A stretch of DNA of 64,000 bases from Loxodes magnus (Eukaryota; Ciliophora; Karyorelictea; Loxodida; Loxodidae): positions 186,001-250,000 of the forward strand of contig CAMPDV010000041.1 of the NCBI GenBank assembly GCA_946699065.1, in the 5' to 3' direction. Within the stretch, counting starts at the first letter, position 1. Each line of letters opens with the position of its first letter. Below are positions 1-11,615 of this stretch, one piece after another. The notes under the pieces are model-generated. The model saw nothing but the letters and a program-made list of their open reading frames with translations, searched no databases and was not told the DNA's origin. Position numbers and translations under genes: made by a program.

Positions 1-66
1 TTGTTATACTTATGTACTATAGCTCTTTTATTAAAGAGCTAGAATTGAATATTTAAATAAAGTTAG

Positions 67-933
67 ATGGACACTGTGAAGCTAATGGCGATAAGTGCAC
101 TTGCAGCTTAAACAGCTACTACGAGTACTAATTGAATTGACATTATTAAAATCAGACTTCAGCTATAAGGAGAACTTCATTCCTAAGCTGTAAAGACTTA
201 CTCAGGATTTCTACCAGGAGTGTATAAAATTATTTAATAAGAAGGAGTTGTCAACGCTTTTACGAAAGGTCTAATGGCAGGGTTAATGAGAGATGTTGTT
301 TACAGTGGATGTAGATTGGGTATATATGACTCTGTAAAGGAATTATATGGTGCTAAAGATCCAAAAAAAACCGAACTTTGGAGAAAAATTTTAGCAGGAG
401 GTACAACTGGAGGAATTGGTTCTTTTTTCGCCAATCCTACTGATTTAGTAAAGGTAAGAATGATGGCTGATATAAAGGGAACAAGATATAGTAATACTTT
501 TGCTGCCTTTAGAGAAATATATATTTAGGGAGGAATAAGAGGTCTGTACAGAGGCTCAGGACCAACAGTAGCTCGAGCAGCGGCTGTTAACGCAGCAGAA
601 ATACCAGCTTATGACCATTTTAAGCATTTCTTAATAAATGAAGGATTTATGGAAGAAGGGTATAAGCTTCATATAGTAGCCTCATTTTTAGCAGGATTTA
701 TTGCAACCGTAGTTTCATCACCTCTGGATGTAGTAAAATCGAGAATAATGAATATGGATGCCTAAAAATACAGTAGCTCCTTTGATTGTGCAATATAAAC
801 AATAAAAACCGAAGGGATCTACGGTCTCTACAAGGGATTTTTCCCAAACTGGTTTAGAATGTCACCTCATGTAATAATTACTTTCTTCACACTTGAAAAG
901 CTAAGAAGCTATTTTGGAATCAGACCTTTTTGA
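67..933 (+). CDS. Mitochondrial carrier family (SLC25) transporter, UCP/dicarboxylate-carrier-like
   Basis: This 288-residue protein should sit in the mitochondrial inner membrane and exchange small anions such as dicarboxylates, or act as an uncoupling-type carrier. The sequence shows the three-fold carrier repeat: signature segments WIDIIKIR (near residue 23), PTDLVKVR (near 127) and PLDVVKSR (near 223), each followed by glycine-rich helices. Length fits the family (about 300). The first signature has Trp (a TGA codon) where Pro is normal. Start chosen at the ATG at 67, which opens into the first transmembrane helix (KLMAISALAA); an ATG at 85 is the next option. TAA/TAG are read as Gln at several sites and the gene ends at TGA 931. 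The exact substrate cannot be read from the sequence. Family membership is firm. Confidence 0.93.
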
Positions 934-1158
934 TTTGATTTATGGGTTAAAAAGACTATTAATTAACTATATAAAACAGCTATTTCAATCTTGACTTCCA
1001 CAATATCAAACAACTCTTCACTCTTTCATACCAAATCATACGAACTAACCACACTAATAAAAGTGCTATCTTAGCAAGATAATGCTAATAGTCTAAGCAG
1101 TTAAATTAAATTAAAGGTATCAGGGTATAATAAAGCATCTTATATTCTTACTACAAAA

Positions 1159-2439
1159 ATGCTCAATTTTAACTTAGTAAAACCCCCAAGACCATTTACA
1201 TCTTAAAAGCGATTGAGCAGAAAGAATTTAAAAAAAGAGAATGAATCATTTACTATGCTCGGCGATAAAAATTGCCTTATCATCCAGAAAATTACTAACT
1301 TTGAAAGAAAAAGTGCTAGAAGCCAGACGATTTCAGAGAGGTAGAATAAGCAGCTTAGTAATTAAGAGATATAGGAGATTGTCAAGACAAGGAATGAGAA
1401 CAACAAGACTCCAGAAAGTTCGTTGCTGAAATATAAATGTATGCTAAAGATTGTGCCAGGAAGAATTCGTCCTGTTCACTCTTAGAATAGAATATACAGA
1501 TTTAATATGCCATTTAAGTCTTTAACTGATAAAGTAAGCGATTACTCTACCAGAATTTAAATCAGTAAAAGACCTGAAATGCATTAGAAGCAGCTCATCA
1601 TAATAAATTTCACTGGAGTGCTAGGAGACTTTTATAAAATTAATTACTTTGACAATTAGAACGCTCCAAAGATGTGAAATAGAGCGAAATTAATAGAAGG
1701 GTTAAAATATCTGTTACCTAAATATTAGATAGCAGTGTTAGGTAATATACGTACTAAGCTGCTGCTGTATTTTAATAACTATCTGATAAAGAACTATGTA
1801 TTTGTAGATGGACTGTATATCAGTAATAACCGTAAAAAATCAAAAAATTAATGATAAACTCCACTTGAATATTCAATGCATTTCCAAAATTACTCTCAGA
1901 TCTTGCAGGATTTTTAGTAATCACCTAGTGAATCCTTAATTATCTCGACTATTAATTTGGAAGATGAAGAAATTGGCTTTAGAAATGGGGTGAACTTGCT
2001 ATGTGAATAGAATATTAAGACTAAAAAGCTGTTTCTTAGCAATGCTATTCCTTTTGCTAAAAGCATGGGATCTAGCTAGTTGCCATTAACCTTGCTAGTT
2101 CCTAATCCTCGAATGTAATCTAATTAACAAAGCATGACTTTCTCAAGAATTTATAAGAGCATAGAGTACTTAGCAAATCTTAGTTCCAGAAACTGAGAGT
2201 AAGCCTTCCAGTAACTAAGTAAAACCTAAAGCAGCGATCTTAAGTTAATTCAGACAGATGAACTTTAGAAGTGTGTAAATGGTGAGGGAACTAATTAAAT
2301 AATTGTATTGTAGAACGATTCTTTATGGTAGTATAGAGGTTTGGAAATATCAGATCAATCTCTCTTCTTAAAGTAGAGAAACTGGATGTAATATCTATTT
2401 AAAGAAAAAAAGAAAAAAGAGGCTTCATTTCAGTCTTGA
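1159..2439 (+). CDS. Unassigned protein, possibly a degenerate HAD/FCP1-like fold
   Basis: This frame encodes 426 residues. It has few TGA codons while the neighbouring frames have many, which supports real coding. The N-terminal 140 residues are basic and Gln/Asn-rich. A central part (roughly residues 140-300) alternates hydrophobic strands and helices: LIIINFTGVLGDFY, then KYLLPKYQIAVLGNIRTKLL, then LLIISTINLEDEEIGFRNG. The order recalls HAD phosphatases of the FCP1/NIF type, but the two catalytic Asp of motif I are absent, so if this resemblance is real the protein is a pseudo-phosphatase. Start chosen at ATG 1159. The same frame is open for another 70 codons upstream without an ATG, so a missed 5' exon is possible. 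The end is TGA 2437. The function call is weak. Confidence 0.6.
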
Positions 2440-4623
2440 AAAACTTAGACTTTTAATTACTTCTATGTCTTTTCTAATTTCTATCTCTCTATACCTAATT
2501 GAACCGAACATTTAGTCCATTTTCTTTACTCTTTTATGCATCCTTTAACATTTAGAGTATCATTTAATTAGTTTTATTTACCCCTCTTTTCTTGTTGAAA
2601 AGAACATTTTATTTTTAGCCTTTTAAAGCGACTTTGCTTTTATCCTAAAGCCTTCCTATTATATTTATCTCATTATTTCTTTCGCTTGATTTTGAAAATA
2701 GCAACTCACTCGTCTCCCATAATTCTATAAAAGCACTATCTACTTTAATTTCAATGAACTAGCTTGATTTGATTAAACTACTGAGATGGGTATAAAATGA
2801 AACAGGCATTAGACTAGCAAGCATTAAATTAATCTCTTTGCTATCACAGGAAAATACCACATTTAGTTACTTTGAAAGCGAATTATTCCTTAATAATATT
2901 AATATCTAAGCATCGTTATAATAGACTATGCTTTTGTTATGTTACCTACTTAAATTAGATTATATACTAAAAATTGCTTAATTGGCTAACTTTATAATGG
3001 AGTCTCCCTTTTATACTCATTAAGTTTGTTCTAATATATATCTTGATGTCTTTAGCTTGACTCTTTTATACTCTAGTCTCTTTAACATATTTCAGTTTTT
3101 AATTTTCCTTTTTCCTTATCTGAATTAAGTATAAGTTAGTTTGACCTAATTAGACAAACTACTTTTAAAAAGCCTTTGAAGATATATAAACTAGCACTAA
3201 CTAGTTTTATTCTTTTCTAGGATTAAATGCTCTTTTCGAACATATCCCAGCTGTTTCTTGTAGTATATAAGTATATACTGAACCTACCTGCTAAACCTGT
3301 AGTTTTGCTACAAAAAGGATTGCCTAACTTATCTTTGAAGGATATTTGAAAGTAAAATTAGTATTAAACCAAGAAGCTTCTTGATATAGCTAAGTATATT
3401 AAACATATCAGATAGCATATCAGTAGTAAATAGTTCCTTATTAAGCACATATGACTATATTTACACGAAAGATTAGACAACTATATAGTCATAGAAGAGT
3501 ACTTAGTACTAAGTTTGGTGGTAAGCAGTTAATGAGTATAGGAAATAAATTAATTAGGATATAAAAATAGGGCTAAGTTTGTACGACTGTCTCACGATTC
3601 GAACAGTTTTTGAAAAAATTCACTATCTTTGATTTCTGTATTTCCTTCACTTTCCTATTTAATGAAATTCTTTTCTAGATAGGGATTGAGTATTGTCTCT
3701 TAATTATTCTGCTCATTATTCTCTTCACCCACTTTTGATTTCTCGATTTAGTCGCTTATTGTGGATAACTCGCGGTTCTGTATACTTTGGTAGATATTTA
3801 CTACCTGAGGTGGCTAAGGGTCTATTTTTGGTTATTGTGTGTCAATGTAAGTATGAACTGGTGGAAATGGTGGGTAGAAAGAGGGGATTCAAGGACATTA
3901 TTCTGATAAAGTATTTTTCTGTATTAGCAAGTTTTCTTAATTCCCCGCTTACTTCAATAGTACTTTCTCTATATAAAAAGGCTTGTTAATAGGATTATTG
4001 TTCATGTAGTTAGTCAGCTCTTAAATAGTAAAGCCTTCTAGTTACTCTAGTACACTAGCCATATCAATCAAATTTGTTTCTGTCCTTTTTTTCATTTCAG
4101 TTAGGTTTCTCGCTTTTTAAGTCTGCTACTTAATGAATTCGAAGATAATATCAGTGAGTATTTCTAACCCCTAGCTTTAAAAAGAGCTGTATCCTAGATC
4201 TAGACATATCTGAGCGATTATTTATTGGATAAGCTATCGCTAAAGTTACTCAGCCATTTATTTTTGAATTTCAACGGAATACAAAAAGTCTAAATCTATT
4301 TCCATTTCATTTGGTACAACTTGCCTTTCAATCTCTTACTCTAATATTTAATTATAACCCCTTAATTTAAACCCTCACTTCAAGTCTTTATCCTTAACAT
4401 ATTCACACCTAAGTCTAGATCACTGAACGGTTGAGTACTATGAAACCCAGTCTGGCTAGATTAAGAGCTAAAGCTTCTAGAAGGTTGAGTTAACTTATTA
4501 TTCAGCATCCTTCTTGCATATTCCCTTCATACTCTGATCTAACTCTTTCTTCTATTGCTAATTAGAAGATACTATATATGATAAGTTTAGCTTAACAATA
4601 ATAAGTATCTTATACTAACTAAA
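2440..4623. other. AT-rich spacer, no gene recognised
   Basis: About 2.2 kb of AT-rich DNA with many short words such as tagcta and runs of T. A stretch around 3690-3990 is somewhat richer in G/C and free of TAA/TAG/TGA in one frame, but its translation has no recognisable domain and lacks the TAA/TAG glutamine codons seen in every neighbour. I see no RNA gene here. Confidence 0.5.
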
Positions 4624-6657
4624 ATGGAGAGTAGGTAAACTTAATAGTTCTAGGTATGCAAAATATGCTAAAAGTAAATACCTCAAAGAAGCTTTGAGAA
4701 GCATGTCAGAGATTACCATAAGACTAGCTAGGATTAAGCCAAAAAATAGTCAGATCCTATGGTTATTGACTATAAAATCTGCCAGTTCTGTAATTAAATA
4801 GTTCCTGCTTTTCAGATTATTGGACATGAACTAAGTTGTCAATAGAGAGATGAGACACCTAACTTTGGGGTAGGTTTGAAAAACTAAAATGAAGACTAAA
4901 ACTGTTTTCTTAATGTGGTCGTCTAATCCTTTTGAAACCTGACCTTGCTTAGAAAATCCATTTTAGAGCAAAGCAAGCATTGCAAAATATCTCCTTAGTA
5001 CTGCTTGGTGTGCTGCTTAAAAGAGTAGCTTGAAGAATATAACCTAAAAAGCTAAAGCTAAGGATAGATAATTGACGTGCTGAAGCTAAGAATTCTCCTT
5101 TAAAATTTGCACCAGAAAAAAGAGTTTAAGCTATAAATGATGTGTGATGCTGCTGAAGCATTTAATACAATACTAATTAATATGCATGATACTTCAAAGG
5201 ATTGCAAACTAGATAGCGGCTCTAAGTAAAATTATTGCTTGACCCACAGGCTTTTTTGGTGTTAGTTCTGGGAATAAATTAAATGCAACTGTGGATCTAC
5301 TAGTGAGCCACTTCCTTATCATAAAGACACAAACATGCATACTCTATATGTAAACGAATTGGTATAAGACAATCTAGATGCCTATCAGCATTTGGATTAG
5401 CTGTTTTATTTGAACTAAGTGAACATTCAAAAAAATTAGCTGCCTATATGTTCATCCCAGGACTGTAAAGTGAAAAAGTCAACTAAGAGCATTTTGCTAT
5501 TGAATGATCCAAGCTATTTTCTGATAAACTTAGTATGAACCAACGACATTCCATAATAAACTTACAACCTCAAGATCTTCGCTATGATTCCCTTATAAAT
5601 GAGCCTCTCAGAATTATTTGACTGTGGATCTGAAGATAACTACAACCTAAGAGGTTTGATCACTTTTGTTTAAGGACATTATGTATGCTACTTCAGGATT
5701 AAGGGGAATAAATGAAGATTATACAATGATACTTTAATCTAAGAACTTGATAACTGATATTAGGTTGTCTCAATGTGTGTCAACTATTTCAATCATCCAG
5801 TACTTTTGTTCTATGAGAAATCAAATGAGAAAGTCGATTAAGAACTCACATCCTAGGATATAATTAACATACAGCAGCATTGTATCATCATTGAAGTAGA
5901 GAGCCCCATTTTATAGTAAAAAGCAAGTGGGATTTGCTAGTTATGCACAGTCTAAATACATGGGAATTAAATTTATTGCTAGCACTGCTAATAAATATTA
6001 AGTCAAGAGTATGAATAATTAAATTAGTCCTAATCACTCCAAACCAGTTTAGTCTAACCTCAAAAACAGTAAAAGCAACCATCGGATTTAAAGTGTATAA
6101 ATGGACATCCTTTATTAGATTAATTGCATTAATGTGAGCATTGCAAATATCAATAGCAGAGCTAGTGCTAAGGATTATATTACAACTCACAACTTCCTGT
6201 TAGTCAAAAAGCGAATTAATAAACATTTTAATCAGATTAGCAATTTTATGCTCCTAGCTATAAACCTTAGATATTCAATTAGCTCTAAAGCAATCAAATA
6301 GATACGGTAAATATATCATAGATAAATGAGGAGAATGCTTTGTACTAGAATATGATATTGGGTAGTAATGAGTAATAGCAGAATTATTACTAATAGCAAG
6401 TTGATTAATCTTATATGGCTTGCCAGCAAGATATTTACTAGCCAGTTTCTTAGGAGAATAATCAGAGAAAATGCAAACAATGCTTGAAAAATAACGAGCC
6501 AAACGCTCAACACTGTTAATCATGCGGATCTTTCCTAGAAGTTCTTTAGATACCTTAAATGTGGTAATGTTAGTAATGCAATATAGGTAACTTTGGAAGA
6601 AAATGTAAACAATGTCAAAAAAATATGGAGGTAGTAAGTAGAGCGAACTATATTTGA
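4624..6657 (+). CDS. Ubiquitin carboxyl-terminal hydrolase (peptidase C19-like) with zinc-finger N- and C-termini
   Basis: This 677-residue protein resembles the USP family branch that includes plant UCH-related proteins and USP53/54. Residues about 10-32 form a C2H2-like finger (VCKICQKQIPQ..H..H) and a second CxxC lies near 48 (ICQFC). The Cys box is GLKNQNEDQNCFLNVVQSFW, with the candidate nucleophile Cys at 94. The His box FVQGHYVCYF places His at about 352, followed by the acidic/aromatic end of the domain (PVLLFYE). The middle holds the MCDAAEAF segment typical of this branch. Residues about 436-675 are Gln-rich and carry CxxC pairs (ICQLC, YCQHC, KCKQC, HCQSC, WQCQQC, KCKQC), which look like zinc ribbons. 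Such proteins remove ubiquitin or bind it without activity. Both Cys and His are present here, but activity is not certain. Start is ATG 4624, preceded by AAA; the end is TGA 6655. Confidence 0.88.
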
Positions 6658-7550
6658 ACGTTTTATTGTTTATAATAGAAAATTAAAGGATTTTCTTACG
6701 CTATTTAAAAGTAGAATTTTGCTTTAATTTTAATAGCCCATTCTGGACCTTTTATATACAGTTGGCCCTAACTATTCCCAGTTATATTATGCATGTCTCT
6801 TCTTACATTCTACAGAATCATATTTTCCATTATTACTATAATCAATTCTTTATTCTGTTCTGCTTTAAACAAAAGAGACAGTTAAATAAATGCTCTTCCT
6901 CCCTTTTTGACTTGATTGATTTAAAAGTTTTAGTGATTTTAAAACCACATAAAGCGTTTTAAGGTTGAAGATAAAGGTGATATTATCTCTATTCTATAAG
7001 CTTTCTTATATCTAAAGTTTTTAAAGCAGTTATAATATCCCAAATATAGTAAAGCTATTTACTTAAACTTAAATATATAACTGCTAATTAAATGTACTAT
7101 AGTGTTCTAATACAAACTATGCTAACCCAGAACTTCAAGTTGATATAGATATCCTTACATTTCTAGTATTATACGAATAATAATTTATCAGAAAGCTTTT
7201 GATTATTAGAATCCTCCAATTTACCGTTTTTGGTTCAGTTTTAATTTTGAATGTTCTACTGCTTATAACTTAGGCTAATTAAAGCATATTTAAATTCCTT
7301 TATTAGAACCCTCCGAATTTAGGAAGCTTAATTATATAAAGGTATGTAGATTATAAGGTAGCAAACTCTCTTCTTACTTAAAGAATATAAATTTACCTAC
7401 AGCTGTATCCTTAACGTTTTTAAGTTAATATGGATGAGAAAGTAATAGAATGCTGCTGTTTCTTTTAATTATAGATAAGGAATATAGCTTGTAGGTGTGT
7501 TTCAAAAATTTAAGATAACAAAATGAGCTTAAAATTGTAAAGAAGATATC
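6658..7550. other. AT-rich spacer between convergent genes, no gene recognised
   Basis: About 0.9 kb between the hydrolase gene (+) and the SET-domain gene (-). It must hold both 3' ends. I see only AT-rich sequence with no domain-bearing frame on either strand. Confidence 0.5.
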
Positions 7551-8880
7551 TCATTTAAACGATATAGAGAGCTAGCTGTTCATTCCTTGGATAGCCTTAT
7601 AAATGTCAGCTAGATATGGACATTCTTCTATATCATATATCATTTCTAGTATCTCCCTTGCTTTATGAAGCTTCTAGAGAGCTATCTCGTATTTGCTCTG
7701 AAGCAGTAATATTCTTCCTAGTCTGTAGTATTCTACAGCCAAAAGGGGATTCGCTGGAGATTCTGATTTGCATAGTTTTATTCATCTCCTAACAAAAGGA
7801 AGTAGCTCTTGATCTGGAATTGTGTTTAATAGTGTTCTTAGCACTATGAAATACTAAGCATGTCGTGGGTGAAAACCTACTTTATCCATTTCGTTTAAGG
7901 ATCAAATTGAAGGCTTCTAGGATAGAATATTTTTAGCTCAAGTGATCCTATTCTAGTCAAAGGATATCTGGCAAGATAGGCATTTATCAACTCCACCGCT
8001 TTAACAATTTTCGCATTTCAGCAGAGCGAAGTTACTTTCATTCAAGCATCTCTAGCAAGTACAGTCAAAAAAGTAGTTGGCTAAGAGAAAATCTTCCCTT
8101 TCTTTCTTCGTTTAGTAGATGCTGCAATATGCAATTGTAATTTCGTTATCTACGAAGATTTAGGTCAGAGCTGTTATTCTAATTTGCTTTCCGTGATAAC
8201 TAGCATAGCAATTTGGAGCACAACTGTGATTAATGAAAACTGCTGGATAGAATAATCCAAGTCCATAGCTTTCGAACTGAGAGTCAAATAAGGTAAATGT
8301 ATTAACAGAAGACGCCAGAAAGAGGTTGAACAGGAATTCTTTAAATTACAAGGTTTTATCTTCGAAATAATCTGACAGAATATGAGTAGCTTAATTGTAG
8401 AAAGTTGTCTTTTCGTATGATTCTAGTTTGTAGTCTAAAGATAGACAGTTTTAAAATAAATTTACGGTTTGTCATCTTGGCACTTTAGATCCATTAAAAG
8501 TTCCCTTATTTAAATCCAGCTGCACACCTTATTATCAAGTAAATAGTTCCTGTCAGTTTTTCTTAAGGCACCTTTTTTAAAACTGGACATTCTAATTTAT
8601 GAAACTCGTCTCAGGCAGCTCTTTAGCAGTTAACAGAGCACAATTTAAGAAACTTACATCCAGAACAAGAGAGAATGTTCTTTTGCTTTTTCATGCAATA
8701 ATGACAGAGAACTTAATAATGCGATTATAAAGGGACAGTAATCCCATCTATCTGGAAGATTCTCAAGGATTTCTAGAGTTCTCTTGTAGAAACTAAAGAT
8801 CTATTTTCATTAGCTTGCTTGATTCTAACGTTCTGAGAATTGAAAGGAGGATATTATACTATCTACTAACTCTTTTACAT
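7551..8880 (-). CDS. SMYD-like MYND/SET-domain protein (lysine methyltransferase family), one intron
   Basis: The 432-residue product joins a split SET domain to a MYND zinc finger, the SMYD arrangement. After an N-terminal SET part (ENRSLVSTRELQ) the MYND finger runs CHYC..CSGC..C..C..H..C (about residues 60-100). The SET core is INHSCAPNCYASYHGKQI followed by VDNEITIAYCSIY. The post-SET cysteines are FDCTCQRC, and the C-terminal helices are TPR-like. In this family the NHSC and IAYC-type motifs bind S-adenosylmethionine and substrate lysine. They are intact, so methyltransferase activity is plausible; the target is unknown. The MYND and SET parts lie in different frames, joined by a 31 nt GT-AG intron (8435-8465) that restores one frame exactly. 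TGA is read as Trp in AAWDEFH and ITWAKN. The stop is the TGA at 7551-7553 on this strand. Confidence 0.9.
8435..8465 (-). other. 31 nt intron
   Basis: On the minus strand the segment begins GTAAAT and ends TTTAG. Removing it joins the MYND frame (..AKMTN) to the SET frame (HYKLESYEK..) without frame conflict. It is AT-rich and its length is typical of tiny ciliate introns. Confidence 0.85.
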
Positions 8881-10529
8881 TTATATTTTTATTGTCAAAT
8901 ACCTTACATCTTACCAATTTACTCCCTTCTAATACTTTCAACACTAAGCTAGAATTGCTTACCTATAAAGATAAGCTATCTCTCCTTCCTTTACTTAGAC
9001 AATCATAGAAGACAATTATTCTTATTGAATTGCAAATGATATAAGAATTGAGCATAGTATAGTTAGATTATGAGCCAATAAAGTCTCACTGGTATATATA
9101 AGGTACTAATACATACTTATGAGATATATAGGTAATATCTATTGGTATACAGTAAGTAAGCGTACATTCTCTTATATTGCTAGAATGGTATTCTACTTTC
9201 AAGCTAGTATTCATATACTGTTATATACTCAATGGGGTACTTTTATTATCAACTAGAGTAAAATATTTATCTCTGATGCGATATATAAGCTAGTTAGAAA
9301 TAAGTTTAATAGGAAACATAGACTTCAGTGATCATAGGCTAAGATATATAACCAGATAAAGTCTTACTCTTAAAAGCCTGAGAGCATTTTTATCCTAAGA
9401 AGATATTAAAGGGACAAGCATAAAATATAATTATTAGCTAATGCTTGTTTAAATATAGTTTTACTGCTTAACAAATTAACTCTTTCATTTATAATAACCC
9501 ATTCATATTAGGCAAAAGAATCAATATGTACCTGAACTAAGCATCTATTTTAGCATCTTATTATCTATAAAGATACTTTGGGTTCTTTATGCTCTTTATT
9601 GACACGAAATTAGGCTAATTATATATTAACTTAATGCTTAAGCTAACTTTAACTAGACTTACTATTGCTTGTATTACAAGTCTTTATATACCACAGTCAT
9701 TAACTAAATATTACACCCTTTTTAGGCTTAAATCTTCCTACCATCGCAAGTATCTTAAAATGGTAAGAGCAGCATGTAGGGCACTTTCATTCTCATCATC
9801 TTATCAGCAATCTAGATTATCCTTATATCAAAACCTAAAAGTATAGATATATATAAATGCAATAAATCAGTTAGTAAGGATAGATAAAGAGTGGAGTATA
9901 ATACCTTAGCCTGTATAAAGGATAGCTATATAAACTATATTATGAGATGAAGTAGTTTTGCTTATATAACGCTTACTCTTATTTTTTCTATATGCTAGAT
10001 ATATTTATAGCCATTCTGCTTGATATCAAAAAGTAAAAGGGCTACTGAGATTTGGATTTAGCTTTAGTGGTTGAGGGGTTAAACTAGAGAGTTAGAAAGA
10101 GATAAGTATGAAAACTGGATTAATTTAAGTATATTGTATTTAAGGCTTTAAAATAGGCTTAATGCATTAAGCTAAATAGCTAAATGCAATAACAGTCCTA
10201 AAATGAAATGGAGGATATAAAGGCTAAAAGCTACAAGGATATTAAATGATATAAAGCAAATTAGTTAGAGCAGGCTGTTTATAAAACTAAGCTATCTTAT
10301 TAATTATCTAAGCCATTAAAAATTAATGTTTGCCTATCTAGCTTCGTGCTTTTAAAAGAATAGAGGAAAATACGTTAAAGGAAATTAAATCTTCAGAGTC
10401 ACTAAGAAAATAAGAGACTTGTTTTAAATATGAGTTGTAATGCAAAATGAAAGGATGAAAATTAAGGCCTCAGCAGTAATTAATAAAGTATCATTTTTAA
10501 ATGTTTCTTTAGTACTTGGTAGAATAAAA
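8881..10529. other. AT-rich spacer between divergent genes, no gene recognised
   Basis: About 1.65 kb upstream of both the SET-domain gene (-) and the first C2 gene (+), so it should hold both promoters. I see many short AT-rich words (tatata, tagcta) and no convincing protein or RNA gene. Confidence 0.5.
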
Positions 10530-11369
10530 ATGGGAGAATGCACTAGCAGACCAAGCTCAGAAGATTTAGCTGCCCATAGCTTATATTTGTAGAATATAAA
10601 TGACAAGCATTTTATAGAGAAAAGGATTTTCAAAGTACCAAACATTGACTCAGGGGAAATGCAACTCCTTCTTAAGAAATTTTCAAACCTTGGTCAAATC
10701 ATTAAGCTACGAGAAGTGTTTGAAGTAGAGCAAAAAAAGATAGCCTCATGTCAGTCAGTTTGTAAGACAAAATTGCAGAAGTTACACAATAAAAAGAATG
10801 GACTTTAAGACAGCCAAAACAAAGTTTTAGTTGAGGTTATCAAAGGAAGAGGAATTCCTAATACAAATGGATGTTCTGGATCTAGACCATTTGTAGAAAT
10901 TACAGTTAATCCATTGCAAAGAACCTTCACTACAAAAAAGGAAGAACCTTTCATTCCAAAGTGATTTTAATTCTTTATATTTGCTAATGATATCATGGAT
11001 AAGAAAAGCTAGTAAGATCAACCTTAAACTAACTAATTTGAAAAAATGGTAATAACAGTGTTTAACTAAGACTCAGAAATCGCAAAAAAAATAGCATCAG
11101 CAACTGTAAACTTGAACATATTCCACGATGAAGTTGTAACATAATGAATAACATTAGAACCAGAGAATGACACAAAAAAGTACATAGAAGGAGATGAGCA
11201 AATCTAGGTGTAGATCAGAATCTGAGTCTTGGCGGATCAAGAAAAGACATGGATTGAAAGATAAAAGTACTATGACTAAATCTAGTAGGAAATCTCACTA
11301 TGCATACAGAAATTTGACGAAAGTATAAGAAGATATACTTCAAGTATTAAGGGAAGAGAAACAGTATGA
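10530..11369 (+). CDS. C2-domain protein, predicted N-acylated (paralogue 1)
   Basis: This 279-residue protein starts MGECTSRPSS. Gly2 suits N-myristoylation and Cys4 suits palmitoylation, so I infer membrane attachment. Residues about 30-95 are helical and polar. A C2-like beta sandwich follows from KVLVEVIKGRGIPNTNGCSG through PFVEITV, PFIPKWFQFFIF and VQIRIWVLADQEKTW. It lacks an obvious full set of Asp ligands for calcium, so lipid or protein binding without calcium is possible. The next gene, 246 bp downstream, is a clear paralogue with the same start and layout. Trp is encoded by TGA in PKWF and RIWVL. The ATG at 10530 is preceded by AATAAAA. The stop is TGA 11367. Confidence 0.85.
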
Positions 11370-11615
11370 GAGATATTTATTTTAATCAGATTGTATTAAT
11401 TCAATAAGTCAAATATAATAGCGTAGCAAAGCTAACTATAATGATATCTAAAGCATACATTGGTAAGCCTAAGGCCTTAATAAGTGAAGAAGCTTTTTAT
11501 ATAAATTTAGTTTTCTTGAATATTAAATATCTAAAAGTTATTTTTTAAGGTAATCAAAGGGATAAATGTAAATGCTACTTTTATTATTAAATAAACTCAC
11601 AATAAACCAATAAAA

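Noticed and set aside
1241-1429. A 62-codon plus-strand frame inside the second gene
   Set aside because: It is in a different frame from the longer, TGA-poor frame starting at 1159, and has an Arg-rich shadow composition.
3590-3620. A GATTCGAAC word suggesting the T arm of a tRNA on the minus strand
   Set aside because: The flanking bases do not pair into a five-base T stem, and no acceptor or anticodon arm follows.
3693-3989. A 98-codon plus-strand frame without TAA, TAG or TGA
   Set aside because: Real genes here use TAA/TAG for Gln freely; this frame has no domain and lies in a spacer, so it looks like chance.
9634-9846. A 70-codon plus-strand frame in the spacer before the C2 genes
   Set aside because: No domain, no supporting start context, and unremarkable length for a genome with one stop codon.
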